Positions 5,452-12,700 of a stretch of 22,440 bases of DNA are shown here, in pieces. The notes below the pieces were generated by a model. It was not told the origin of the DNA and did not search any database. It was given only the letters and a program-made list of their open reading frames with translations. The translations under genes were made by a program, and so were the position numbers. Positions within the stretch are counted from its first letter, which is position 1. The number at the start of each line of letters is the position of its first letter. Source of the stretch: a virus; IMG/VR virus record IMGVR_UViG_3300047371_000115, positions 1 to 22,440 of that record; one strand, 5' to 3'.

Positions 5452-7717
5452 CTCCTTCGTCTTCACTTATTGCAAGTGGGGTATCTTCTACCACGTCCTC
5501 TTTTTTTCCGTCCATGGTATTTTGGTAATAACTTGTTTTCCACCCGTATTTATATGTTGTCAACATGTCTCTAGCCATTACTGACACTGGAACTTCTCCG
5601 TTCTCATAGTTCTCGGGATTATAAGACCAGTTTCCACTGATACCTTGGTCAAAGAACTTCTGCATAACTGCAATTATATTGATATAACCAGTGTTATCTG
5701 GCATGTCCCATAACAAGGTGTATGCACTCTTCAACATAGAATATTGTGGAACTACCTGTTTAAGTGTTCCTTTTTTACTCTTCTTGACACTAAGGTAGTC
5801 TCTTGGTGGTTCTACTCCATTCGTTGCATTAGAGACGACTGAGGAACTCTCAGAGGGCATTTGTGCAGTCAATGTGGAGTGTCTTAAACCATGTATTCTG
5901 ATATCTTTTCTTAGTTGTTCCCAATCCATTTTATAAACTGGTTTTACTAATTCGTCTACTTCTTTCTTGTAGTGGTCAATTGGTAATTGTCCTTCTGCAT
6001 ATTTTGTTCTGTCAAAGTCAATACAATTTCCATTGATACGTGCAAGATTATTAGAAGATTTAAGAAGGAAATATTGGAACCTCTCCGTAAGGTCATGAAC
6101 CAGTTGTAATGCTTCTTTGTCTCCGTATTTAACTTTGTTCTTTGCAAGAAAATGTGCAAGTCCGATATAACCTATACCTAAACTTCTTCTTGCAATGGTT
6201 GACATTTCTGCAGCTTTTACTGGATACTCTTGGAAATCTATCAGTTCTTCAAGTCCTCTCACTGATAAATCACAAAGAGATTCCAACTCCTCTTCTTTTA
6301 CAATTCCTACATTGATTGCACTTAAAATACAAAGTGCAATTTCCCCATTCCCGTCTATATGTTGAATTGGGTCTGTTGGTAATGTTATTTCTTGACATAG
6401 ATTACTCATGTTTACTTTATCAGTAAATGAACTGTGAGTATTACAGTGGTCAATGTTCATAATATAGATTCTTCCTGTCTCTGCACGTTCTTTTAAAAGA
6501 CTAGAAAATAATTCCCTTGCACTTATTTTAGTTTTAGGTATAGAAGTTGCACGTTCATACTTCTCATAGAGTTCGTCAAATTCTTCTGTTCCAAATGCTT
6601 CATACAGTCCTTCCACTTCATGTGGACTGAACAATGTAATATCTTCATTTGCAAGGAACCTTTTATAAAATAGTTCAGATAACTGAATGGAGTAGTCTAA
6701 TTTCCTAACTCTGTTATCTTCCGTGCCTTTGTTATTTTTGAGGACAAGAATGTCTTCGATTTCTTGGTGCCATATTGGGAAGTGGACTGTTGCACTTCCT
6801 CCTCTGACTCCGTTTTGGGTGCAACATCTAACAGTTGACTCAAACTTCTTAAGGAAAGGTATGACTCCAGTATGTTGGACTTCACCTCCTCTAATTCTTG
6901 AACCAAGTCCTCGTATTCTTCCTGCGTTAATTCCGATACCAGCTCTTTGTGCAACATATTTTCCAATGGCTGTATCAGACGAGAAGATACTGTCGAGAGT
7001 GTCATCTGTGTCGACAAGCACACACGATGCAAATTGTCGTAAAGGAGTTCTAACTCCTGCCATGATGGGTGTTGGGATATTGATTTTGAATTGCGAAATC
7101 GCGTCGTAGTATTTTTTGACATATTCTAATTTGTCTCCTAGTTCACCACCATACTTTTTAAATAAAGTCATGGCAATCAACATATACATGAATTGTGGTG
7201 TTTCGTATACAACTCCACTTGACCTGTCTTGCACTAGATATTTGTCTACTATTTGTTGTAATCCAGCATAGGTGAAGGTAAGGTCTCTAGAGTGTTTTAT
7301 ATACTTGTCTAGTTGGTCTAACTCTTCTTCTTTATACCATTTTAAAATGTCATTGTCATATACTCCTATGTCAATGTTTCGTTGAATAATGTCTTTGAGT
7401 GGTGGATAGATTTCTGAGTCTTTCCATTTGGTGTTGAATACTTGTTTCTGAATTCCAAATAATAATAGTCTTGCAGCTACAAATTGGTAATTAGGATTAT
7501 CTAATGATATCAAATCACTTGCAGATTTAACTAAAATCTTTTGTATGTCCTTTGTTGTGATTCCGTCATAGAATTGTAATCCACTGTTCATTTGCACTAA
7601 AGATTCTGATACACCTGTAATGTTCTTACATGCTTTATGAACCATTTTGTGGATTTTATCTAAATTGATTTCTACCTTTGACCCGTCTGATTTTAAAACT
7701 CTAATTTCTGAATTCAT
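5423..7717 (-). CDS. nrdA: class Ia ribonucleotide reductase, large subunit
   Basis: The 764-aa protein begins with an ATP-cone allosteric domain (about residues 1-90) and continues with the ten-stranded catalytic barrel. Catalytic residues match E. coli NrdA: Cys232 (FASCVLV), Asn439-Leu-Cys441-Gln-Glu443 (thiyl-radical Cys441), and Cys463 (ALCILSAINVG). MPSESSSVVSNATNGVEPPR is the conserved late motif. The C-terminus has the mobile redox pair C759-x-x-C762, expected to be recycled by the downstream glutaredoxin. It produces dNDPs for phage replication together with NrdB. The start overlaps the primase stop as ATGA. No intein, intron or frameshift is seen. Confidence 0.97.
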   Translation of the reverse strand: MNSEIRVLKSDGSKVEINLDKIHKMVHKACKNITGVSESLVQMNSGLQFYDGITTKDIQKILVKSASDLISLDNPNYQFVAARLLLFGIQKQVFNTKWKDSEIYPPLKDIIQRNIDIGVYDNDILKWYKEEELDQLDKYIKHSRDLTFTYAGLQQIVDKYLVQDRSSGVVYETPQFMYMLIAMTLFKKYGGELGDKLEYVKKYYDAISQFKINIPTPIMAGVRTPLRQFASCVLVDTDDTLDSIFSSDTAIGKYVAQRAGIGINAGRIRGLGSRIRGGEVQHTGVIPFLKKFESTVRCCTQNGVRGGSATVHFPIWHQEIEDILVLKNNKGTEDNRVRKLDYSIQLSELFYKRFLANEDITLFSPHEVEGLYEAFGTEEFDELYEKYERATSIPKTKISARELFSSLLKERAETGRIYIMNIDHCNTHSSFTDKVNMSNLCQEITLPTDPIQHIDGNGEIALCILSAINVGIVKEEELESLCDLSVRGLEELIDFQEYPVKAAEMSTIARRSLGIGYIGLAHFLAKNKVKYGDKEALQLVHDLTERFQYFLLKSSNNLARINGNCIDFDRTKYAEGQLPIDHYKKEVDELVKPVYKMDWEQLRKDIRIHGLRHSTLTAQMPSESSSVVSNATNGVEPPRDYLSVKKSKKGTLKQVVPQYSMLKSAYTLLWDMPDNTGYINIIAVMQKFFDQGISGNWSYNPENYENGEVPVSVMARDMLTTYKYGWKTSYYQNTMDGKKEDVVEDTPLAISEDEGDEDCEACAI

Positions 7718-8742
7718 ATCTTCTTATACTCCTGTAATTTTGTTTTTGCTGAGAGTCCATTATAAGTATTAGAATTTATAATTTCAACAATCTCTTCTTG
7801 ACTTAGTCCACCCATAATCATATCATTAATATCTTTAAATTCACTCACTTTTCTTTCATTCCATATGCAAACATTATATCCGAGGTCTATGACCTCATTT
7901 ATCTTTTTGATTATTTCTGTATTTCGTGGTTCATTGTCATAAATGATTATTGCATTTTCCTTTAACGAGTCATCTATTTTTTTGAAATCACTACCACCGA
8001 CTGCTATACTGTTAGGTAGGAATAAACTGTCTATCGGCCCCTCAGTCACATAGATAGTTTTAGTTTTGTCCACATTTTTTATGTTATAGATGAGTGGCAC
8101 GTCATCTAGGAATCTCATGGTTAAGTATCTAAGAGGTGAGTCGTTTATTGCACGACCAGTGATACCAACTAATTCCCCATTCTCATCTTCGAATGGTAAT
8201 ATTACTCTTGGGTCATTTCCAAGAACTCTGTCTCTATACTTATGTGATAAGAGATTTAGAGATTGTGCAACGGGGACAAACCAAAGTTCTTCTTGTCGTT
8301 CTTTGGGAATCTGTCTAGAGTCAACAAATTCTTGTGCAACTACCTTGTCTGATACCTTAAAGGCTACTGCACTCAAATCTATTTTTTTCATATCTAGTTC
8401 TTCTTTATTAGGAACAAACTTAAACTTATTTGCACTTAACATTTTCTGTGCTTTTTTAGGTTTTCTGCCTGTCTCCGTTAACCACTCCTTGAGATATTCT
8501 TTATGAATAATAGGGAAATGGTCTTTAATAAAGTTTACACTTGAAGTTGAATGTCCACAATTATGACATTTGTAGACGAATGATTGACCTATTGTGAAAT
8601 GAAATCCACGTGATTTAAATTGATTCTTTTGAGAATCACCACAATACGGACACCGATGATTCAGTGTGTTGTCGTTTTTCCATTTTCCCTGTTCAACGAG
8701 TGAAACAATACGGGAAAGATATTTTCTCTCTAACCATAGCAT
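7714..8742 (-). CDS. DNA primase, T4 gp61-like (DnaG type)
   Basis: The protein is 342 aa, the same length as T4 gp61. It has an N-terminal zinc ribbon (C31-P-Y-C34 and C59-H-N-C62) and a TOPRIM domain with YVTEGPIDSL (Glu234), SIAVGGSDF and IIIYDNEP (Asp269, Glu271), the metal-binding residues for RNA primer synthesis. It makes primers on the lagging strand with the replicative helicase, which is not in this window. The gene heads the nrd block, and a TATAAT box ends 6 bases before the ATG while no Shine-Dalgarno is visible, so it may be the first gene of a leaderless transcript. It ends in ATGA with nrdA. Confidence 0.92.
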   Translation of the reverse strand: MLWLERKYLSRIVSLVEQGKWKNDNTLNHRCPYCGDSQKNQFKSRGFHFTIGQSFVYKCHNCGHSTSSVNFIKDHFPIIHKEYLKEWLTETGRKPKKAQKMLSANKFKFVPNKEELDMKKIDLSAVAFKVSDKVVAQEFVDSRQIPKERQEELWFVPVAQSLNLLSHKYRDRVLGNDPRVILPFEDENGELVGITGRAINDSPLRYLTMRFLDDVPLIYNIKNVDKTKTIYVTEGPIDSLFLPNSIAVGGSDFKKIDDSLKENAIIIYDNEPRNTEIIKKINEVIDLGYNVCIWNERKVSEFKDINDMIMGGLSQEEIVEIINSNTYNGLSAKTKLQEYKKI

Positions 8743-8748
8743 ACATTA

Positions 8749-8754
8749 ATTATA
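8749..8754 (-). promoter_or_regulatory. -10 box (TATAAT) before primase
   Basis: The minus strand reads TATAATTAATGT then the primase ATG, so the hexamer ends 6 bases before the start codon. No good -35 hexamer is visible 16-18 bases upstream, so a phage-modified polymerase or activator may be needed. The same TATAATTA string precedes the gene at the right edge of the window. Confidence 0.5.
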
Positions 8755-8788
8755 CTATAATTGGAGAGAAAATACTAGTGGTTTTTTA

Positions 8789-8968
8789 CTATTCTGCGTC
8801 TATTAAAGCTTGAAGTCTCACTAGTTCCTCATTATGAGTCACCATTGAAGCGTCGTATGATGCTTGTGCAAGTGTAGCAGCTTCTCCCTCTAGTCCGTCT
8901 AATAAAAGGACTGGTGGATTTGCTTCGATAAATGCTTTAGCTTCCGCATGTGTCATGTTGTCTGGCAT
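8789..8968 (-). CDS. unknown small acidic protein, 59 aa
   Basis: The frame MPDNMTHAEAKAFIEANPPV... has a good GGAG ribosome site 7 bases before its ATG and fills the gap between the membrane coiled-coil gene and primase. The product is acidic and Ala-rich and looks all-helical: helix-prone HAEAKAFIEA, a PPVLLLDG turn, then a heptad-like helix to the end (EELVRLQALIDAE). I recognise no family. The gene is likely real given the ribosome site and the absence of other coding in 8743-8991. Confidence 0.65.
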   Translation of the reverse strand: MPDNMTHAEAKAFIEANPPVLLLDGLEGEAATLAQASYDASMVTHNEELVRLQALIDAE

Positions 8969-8991
8969 GTTGTTCTCCGTTAATTAACTTT

Positions 8992-10149
8992 TTATTTAGG
9001 TTTTTTTGGAACTCTTATAACAGTTGGTCTATCTAAAACTGACAAAACTCTTGGTTTTTTTCCACTTGGATTAGAGATAAGTGCAATACTTGTAATCAAT
9101 AATAACACTGCAAGTGGGTCAAACACAAAGATAAGTGCAAAAATCACCCATCTAATTGCATTGTCAAGATACTTGACAGACTCTTCTTGTCCATATATGA
9201 CCTCTGCAATATACTGTATCGGCCCTACTTCTCGTTCAAAACCGAGTATTTCCTGTTCGAAAGGAAACTTTTCCTCTCTTAACTCTTGTATTGTATCATA
9301 GATAGTGTCAATCTGTCTATTGTATTCTTCAATGTTTTCTATTTTTTCGTCTGCATTTCCGTTTGATAGAGTTTGGAGTCTACTGATTTCTGCATTTGAA
9401 GTGTCTATAGTGTTCTGTGCTTGGTCTCTATACTTGTCTATGTTATTCTGTTGGTCTTTGATATCTGCACGGATTTGTTCTCTTTGTGATTGTTGATTTT
9501 GGTATAATTCGTCTGCCTGTGCAACATAATCAATGACTCTAACCTCGTCATTAAACACTCCCTCGTCCACTGTAATCGTCTCTACACCCCTGTTTCTGAG
9601 TTCTGATACCGAAGTGTCCAATGCAGTCAATTCAGACCTCAAATTATCAATTTGACCTTGTGCAAAGTCTATATCCCCTTGAACTCTATCCCATGCACCA
9701 TCTCTAATCTCTATTTGTGCATTGACTGAATCTGACACGTCTAATCCACCCGAGTTTAATCCACTGATTCGTTCTTCTAATAACTTGATTCTGTTTTGTT
9801 CTCTACCAATCTTCCCGTCTATTTGACTGATTTCTTGTCGTGCAAATTCAGTTGCAAAAGACGTATCCGAACTTGCCTTTGCAAGATATCCAAAGATTCC
9901 TAATGACGTAATCAACATTAACACTATAACACTGACCACTAAGTAATACTTGAAATAATTTAACTTCTCCCAAAACATGTGTAGGTAAGCTGCACTGACA
10001 ATCTTACCAAATTCCAATGCACCTGCCATGATAACGATTCCTAAGAATGCACCACTGAATATAGTTGCAAGCCCAAGAACACTGAAATATGCAGCTATGG
10101 TTGCAATTCCAATGGACGTAATAAGGGCTAGGTAATTCAAAAATCTCAT
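8992..10149 (-). CDS. membrane protein with long periplasmic or cytoplasmic coiled coil, 385 aa
   Basis: The N-terminus has about three transmembrane segments (roughly 5-30, 33-58 and 67-90). A long heptad-rich, Gln/Glu/Asp/Arg-rich region (about 100-310) follows, then a last transmembrane segment (about 331-358, including IFALIFVFDPLAVLLLI) and a basic tail rich in Lys, Arg and Pro. This is the layout of DUF4407-like proteins and of coil-containing membrane proteins seen in marine T4-like phages; I compare topology only. It is preceded by only three bases by the PAP2 gene, so both may act at the host envelope. Function is unknown; superinfection exclusion, membrane remodelling or lysis control are possibilities. 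Confidence 0.65.
   Translation of the reverse strand: MRFLNYLALITSIGIATIAAYFSVLGLATIFSGAFLGIVIMAGALEFGKIVSAAYLHMFWEKLNYFKYYLVVSVIVLMLITSLGIFGYLAKASSDTSFATEFARQEISQIDGKIGREQNRIKLLEERISGLNSGGLDVSDSVNAQIEIRDGAWDRVQGDIDFAQGQIDNLRSELTALDTSVSELRNRGVETITVDEGVFNDEVRVIDYVAQADELYQNQQSQREQIRADIKDQQNNIDKYRDQAQNTIDTSNAEISRLQTLSNGNADEKIENIEEYNRQIDTIYDTIQELREEKFPFEQEILGFEREVGPIQYIAEVIYGQEESVKYLDNAIRWVIFALIFVFDPLAVLLLITSIALISNPSGKKPRVLSVLDRPTVIRVPKKPK
8993..8999 (-). promoter_or_regulatory. possible late-type box (CTAAATA)
   Basis: CTAAATA occurs 24 bases before the ATG of the 59-aa gene. It overlaps the last codons (Pro-Lys-stop) of the upstream gene, so it could be a coding coincidence. Unlike the other boxes in this window, the start here has a normal Shine-Dalgarno. 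Confidence 0.3.
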
Positions 10150-10152
10150 AAT

Positions 10153-10917
10153 TTAAATGTATCGTCTTAAGAGTTTATACATGTTATCTGTATCGTATCT
10201 CTTATCTCTTTTCTTTTTTTGCATTGTTGGAGGCATACTAATTGCACCTCCAGTGGAATTCATAGGTGCGTCTTCATTTATCTCTTCAACTTTCATATAC
10301 TTGAATAATTCTTTACCAAGATATACACCTGCTTCATAGTCTGAAGGATAATGCAATCCTGCTATGACTCTTCCGAATCCACTAATTTTTGCACCATTCA
10401 TAATTCCCTGTTGGTGTTGTGGATACATTTTACTGTAATATAATCCTACAACATATGGTTGTGTTGTATGTCCACTAGGGTATGAAGGTGTCTTACTTGT
10501 TTCTGTTTTAAATCTGTCAAATTTCATTCCTAAATGTTCTGCAACTTGATATGGTCTTGCACGATTGAAATGGTTTTTGTGGTGTTTGATTACTGGACTA
10601 CATTGTTTTCTGATAAAGTCTATAGTGTCTTGACTGTATTCTAAGTCATGGTCGTCCATGTATTGTTTGATATAACATGATGCATCTTCGTCACAATTTA
10701 TATATTGACGTTTCTGTTCGTCTGTTGCACCCTTTACTAATCTCTGACATTCTTTCAGTTCGTCTATAACTTTCTGTCCTTTAGGATATGCACCCAACAT
10801 TATAGTTTCCCAACCTTCGTCCCATAGTGTGAGTCTTTTATAGTCGGGTTTCTTTAAGTCCTTTTGTTGACCAAAAGTAAGGTTATCTATTTCTTGTACT
10901 GATTCAATAAACATCAT
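10153..10917 (-). CDS. PAP2-family phosphatase
   Basis: All three motifs of the PAP2/class A acid phosphatase family are present: K114-x6-R121-P122 (KNHFNRARP), P147-S-G-H150 (PSYPSGHTT), and R183-x5-H189-x3-D193 (GRVIAGLHYPSD, with Gly in place of the usual Ser before Arg). The His residues carry out phosphoryl transfer. Family members act on phospholipids, phosphate esters or, as haloperoxidases, on halides. Unlike secreted bacterial class A enzymes, no signal peptide or transmembrane helix is visible, so a cytoplasmic or virion location is suggested. It overlaps the previous gene by 14 bases; a second Met follows the first, so the start could be one codon later. Substrate unknown. Confidence 0.85.
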   Translation of the reverse strand: MMFIESVQEIDNLTFGQQKDLKKPDYKRLTLWDEGWETIMLGAYPKGQKVIDELKECQRLVKGATDEQKRQYINCDEDASCYIKQYMDDHDLEYSQDTIDFIRKQCSPVIKHHKNHFNRARPYQVAEHLGMKFDRFKTETSKTPSYPSGHTTQPYVVGLYYSKMYPQHQQGIMNGAKISGFGRVIAGLHYPSDYEAGVYLGKELFKYMKVEEINEDAPMNSTGGAISMPPTMQKKKRDKRYDTDNMYKLLRRYI

Positions 10918-11494
10918 CTGCAGTCAATACGACCCTCTCGTCATTTACAAATCCAATGTATGTTTGAATACCATATATCTTTTCGTATTCTGAATGAACA
11001 AGGACTTGGTCTTTATGTTGGTGTATAATTTCACCTTGTTCTTTGATTGGGAATCTAATGTTATATGTTTCTCCCAATTCTAATTTACCGATATTGATTG
11101 TTTCTGTAATCATTTCGGCTTCTAATAATTCATTGTCTTTTAGGAATCTATAGAACTTTTCATATAACTCTTCTGATTGTTCATCGTCTAACTCACATTC
11201 CTCTTTTAGTAGTAAAAGTGCAGTGACATATGATGCAAATTGAGTTTTTCCGAAAGGAACTTTCTCAATGATTTTCTTTAGATTGAATACAAGTCTATGT
11301 AAAGGTGTGAGAGAAGACTTTTCTTTTGTAGTAACTGGGTCATTCCTAACCATTTTACCATTCTCGTCTTCTATTTTCTTAATTCTAGTTCCGTTTTTAT
11401 CGATAAATCCAAACTTGAATGCCTGCATTTTATTGAAGGGTGTTGTTAACATCTTCAATATACGGAAAACTATTAGTGTGTCTACGATTCTCAT
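10904..11494 (-). CDS. conserved unknown protein of T4-like phages, 196 aa
   Basis: The protein opens MRIVDTLIVFRILKMLTTPFNKMQAF, a pattern I associate with conserved uncharacterised proteins of marine T4-like phages, near structural genes. It has a helical middle (PLHRLVFNLKKIIEKVP..., about 64-125) and a beta-rich C-terminal part (about 130-196). No cysteine cluster or catalytic motif is seen. A CTAAATA late-type box lies 5 bases before the ATG with no Shine-Dalgarno, so late expression and a virion-assembly role are likely but unproven. Confidence 0.55.
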   Translation of the reverse strand: MRIVDTLIVFRILKMLTTPFNKMQAFKFGFIDKNGTRIKKIEDENGKMVRNDPVTTKEKSSLTPLHRLVFNLKKIIEKVPFGKTQFASYVTALLLLKEECELDDEQSEELYEKFYRFLKDNELLEAEMITETINIGKLELGETYNIRFPIKEQGEIIHQHKDQVLVHSEYEKIYGIQTYIGFVNDERVVLTADDVY

Positions 11495-11499
11495 AGAAC

Positions 11500-11506
11500 T
11501 ATTTAG
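11500..11506 (-). promoter_or_regulatory. late-type promoter box (CTAAATA)
   Basis: The minus strand reads CTAAATA, then five bases, then the ATG at 11494. It resembles the T4 late box TATAAATA in its last six bases. The same box with the same 5-base spacing precedes the gene starting at 19933. Confidence 0.5.
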
Positions 11507-11512
11507 GTGTTT

Positions 11513-11884
11513 TTAAAGTTCTCTTAAACGTTCTGCAAGTTTATTATCGATAGGGATATCTATTTTCCAACCTTCCTCTACGTATTCTAGGTATAATAAC
11601 ATAGTTTTTATGGAAGACCAGTAGTTGTCGTCTTTGATTTTGAATTCTAACATTCTCATACATGCGTCATATCCAAAGACATTGAAGATACAGATAAGGT
11701 GATTCAACATTAAACGCTCACGTAATTCACCATTTTCATGGTATCTATGTAATAATCTCTTTAGATATCTAAACCTTCTAAGGTCTTCTTGGAAGTCTTC
11801 CAAGTCCTCACACTGAGGGTCATCGTAATGCTTCATTGCAAACGCTTGAAAGTTTTTTGCTGTGATTTTGTCAAATAGACTCAT
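11513..11884 (-). CDS. conserved unknown protein of T4-like phages, 123 aa
   Basis: The sequence (MSLFDKITAKNFQAFAMKHY..., then a helical FRYLKRLLHRYHENGELRERL and LNHLICIFNVFGYDACMRML) belongs to a type I have seen repeatedly, unannotated, in marine T4-like phages. It is all-helical in appearance, with no signal peptide or membrane span. It follows a 63-base gap containing a hairpin, and has no Shine-Dalgarno. Function is unknown; its position suggests a late gene. Confidence 0.6.
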   Translation of the reverse strand: MSLFDKITAKNFQAFAMKHYDDPQCEDLEDFQEDLRRFRYLKRLLHRYHENGELRERLMLNHLICIFNVFGYDACMRMLEFKIKDDNYWSSIKTMLLYLEYVEEGWKIDIPIDNKLAERLREL

Positions 11885-11905
11885 AATGTAATAGTATGTA
11901 GGTGT

Positions 11906-11940
11906 CCCCGAAATGTCCTTCCTTACTCAGACAGTCGGGG
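11906..11940. other. inverted repeat / hairpin in intergenic gap
   Basis: CCCCGA at 11906-11911 pairs with TCGGGG at 11935-11940, and TGTC at 11914-11917 pairs with GACA at 11930-11933, leaving a 12-base loop and a small internal loop. This GC-rich stem is unusual in such AT-rich DNA. It lies just after the stop of the 146-aa gene on the transcribed strand. No run of U follows it, so it is not a standard intrinsic terminator; mRNA end protection, processing or regulation of the next gene are options. Confidence 0.6.
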
Positions 11941-11947
11941 AAACTAC

Positions 11948-12388
11948 TTAACTTAAAGAACCAATAACTTTATAAGTTCCGTTTTCGTTCTGTTCGTATT
12001 TCACGTTAAGTGATACGATTTTCTCTTCTCTTTCAAATTCGTCATGAGGTGTATCAACTGTTTTACCAGTAACAACACCATATCTGTTGAATTGAATATC
12101 GAATGAACCATTTCCTTCAGTGAATTCTAAGTCTGATTCACCTGTTTTGTTAAGTCCTAATAGAGAAAGTTTTGCTTCCATTTGTGCAACAGCAGCTTTT
12201 GGATTCAACCATTCTGATACTGCAGTTTGACCTAAGATTGCATTAACCTTAGATTTAACGTCTGCATCGTCTATATCGTGTGGTACTTTTTCTGAACTAA
12301 GTCCAGCAGCACCCACAAAAAATGCGTTAGAATCTGTAGGAATTTGACTTCCGCCCTCTTCCAAGATAAAGTTTTTAAATGTTTTCAT
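11948..12388 (-). CDS. putative internal capsid protein with T4-type targeting tag, 146 aa
   Basis: The N-terminus, MKTFKNFILE-EGG, closely resembles the T4 capsid-targeting sequence of internal protein III (MKTYQEFIAE-A), including MKT at the start, aromatic residues at the same positions and Glu at residue 10, where gp21 protease cuts after hydrophobic-X-Glu. The mature part would be about 136 residues, with a helical N-terminal half (about 40-80) and a beta-rich C-terminal half (FTEGNGSFDIQFNRYGVV...). No enzyme motif is seen. A GAGG ribosome site lies a few bases before the ATG. Loading into the prohead and proteolytic trimming are inference from the tag and from neighbouring late genes. 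Confidence 0.65.
   Translation of the reverse strand: MKTFKNFILEEGGSQIPTDSNAFFVGAAGLSSEKVPHDIDDADVKSKVNAILGQTAVSEWLNPKAAVAQMEAKLSLLGLNKTGESDLEFTEGNGSFDIQFNRYGVVTGKTVDTPHDEFEREEKIVSLNVKYEQNENGTYKVIGSLS
12359..12388 (-). other. capsid-targeting-like tag of the 146-aa protein
   Basis: Codons 1-10 encode MKTFKNFILE; the predicted prohead-protease cut follows Glu10. Compare the tag at 21192-21221. Confidence 0.55.
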
Positions 12389-12401
12389 AATTTATCCTCT
12401 A

Positions 12402-12686
12402 TTAACTATCTGATAATACTGTATCGTCATCAACATTAGGTGTTCCAGCGTCTGAGTCATCGTCAAAGTCTGCAACGTCAGCACCCATTGAACCTGAAGA
12501 CATTGCAACCAATGTTTCAAATTGAGTTCTTGACCCTACTACTTTTCTTAATACCCAACCTTCTGAGTTAACACCAGCAGTCGCACCGACTTCAGCTGTA
12601 TCAGCACCATAACATTCTGCTTTATCAGCAGTGTTAAGATATTTTGGTTTAGAAGCTTCGTTGTCTAATAATCCCCAAAGTGCCAT
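12402..12686 (-). CDS. probable small virion protein, 94 aa
   Basis: The protein begins MALWGLLDNEASKPKYLN and has the small, Ala/Gly/Asp-rich composition of a family common near head genes of marine T4-like phages; a middle segment EGWVLRKVVGSRTQFETLVA looks like a beta-hairpin, and the last 25 residues are very acidic and Ser-rich. I take it as a probable virion or capsid-decoration protein, from memory of similar sequences and from context, not from a defining motif. AGGAGA lies 5 bases before its ATG, one of the strongest ribosome sites in this window, consistent with an abundant product. Confidence 0.5.
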   Translation of the reverse strand: MALWGLLDNEASKPKYLNTADKAECYGADTAEVGATAGVNSEGWVLRKVVGSRTQFETLVAMSSGSMGADVADFDDDSDAGTPNVDDDTVLSDS

Positions 12687-12700
12687 GTTTTTCTCCTAGT

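Noticed and set aside
6697-7122. Minus-strand 141-codon frame inside nrdA
   Set aside because: It is out of frame with nrdA across a conserved catalytic region, so it is a shadow of that gene.
11906-11940. Hairpin as an intrinsic terminator
   Set aside because: No U-run follows the stem in the direction of transcription.
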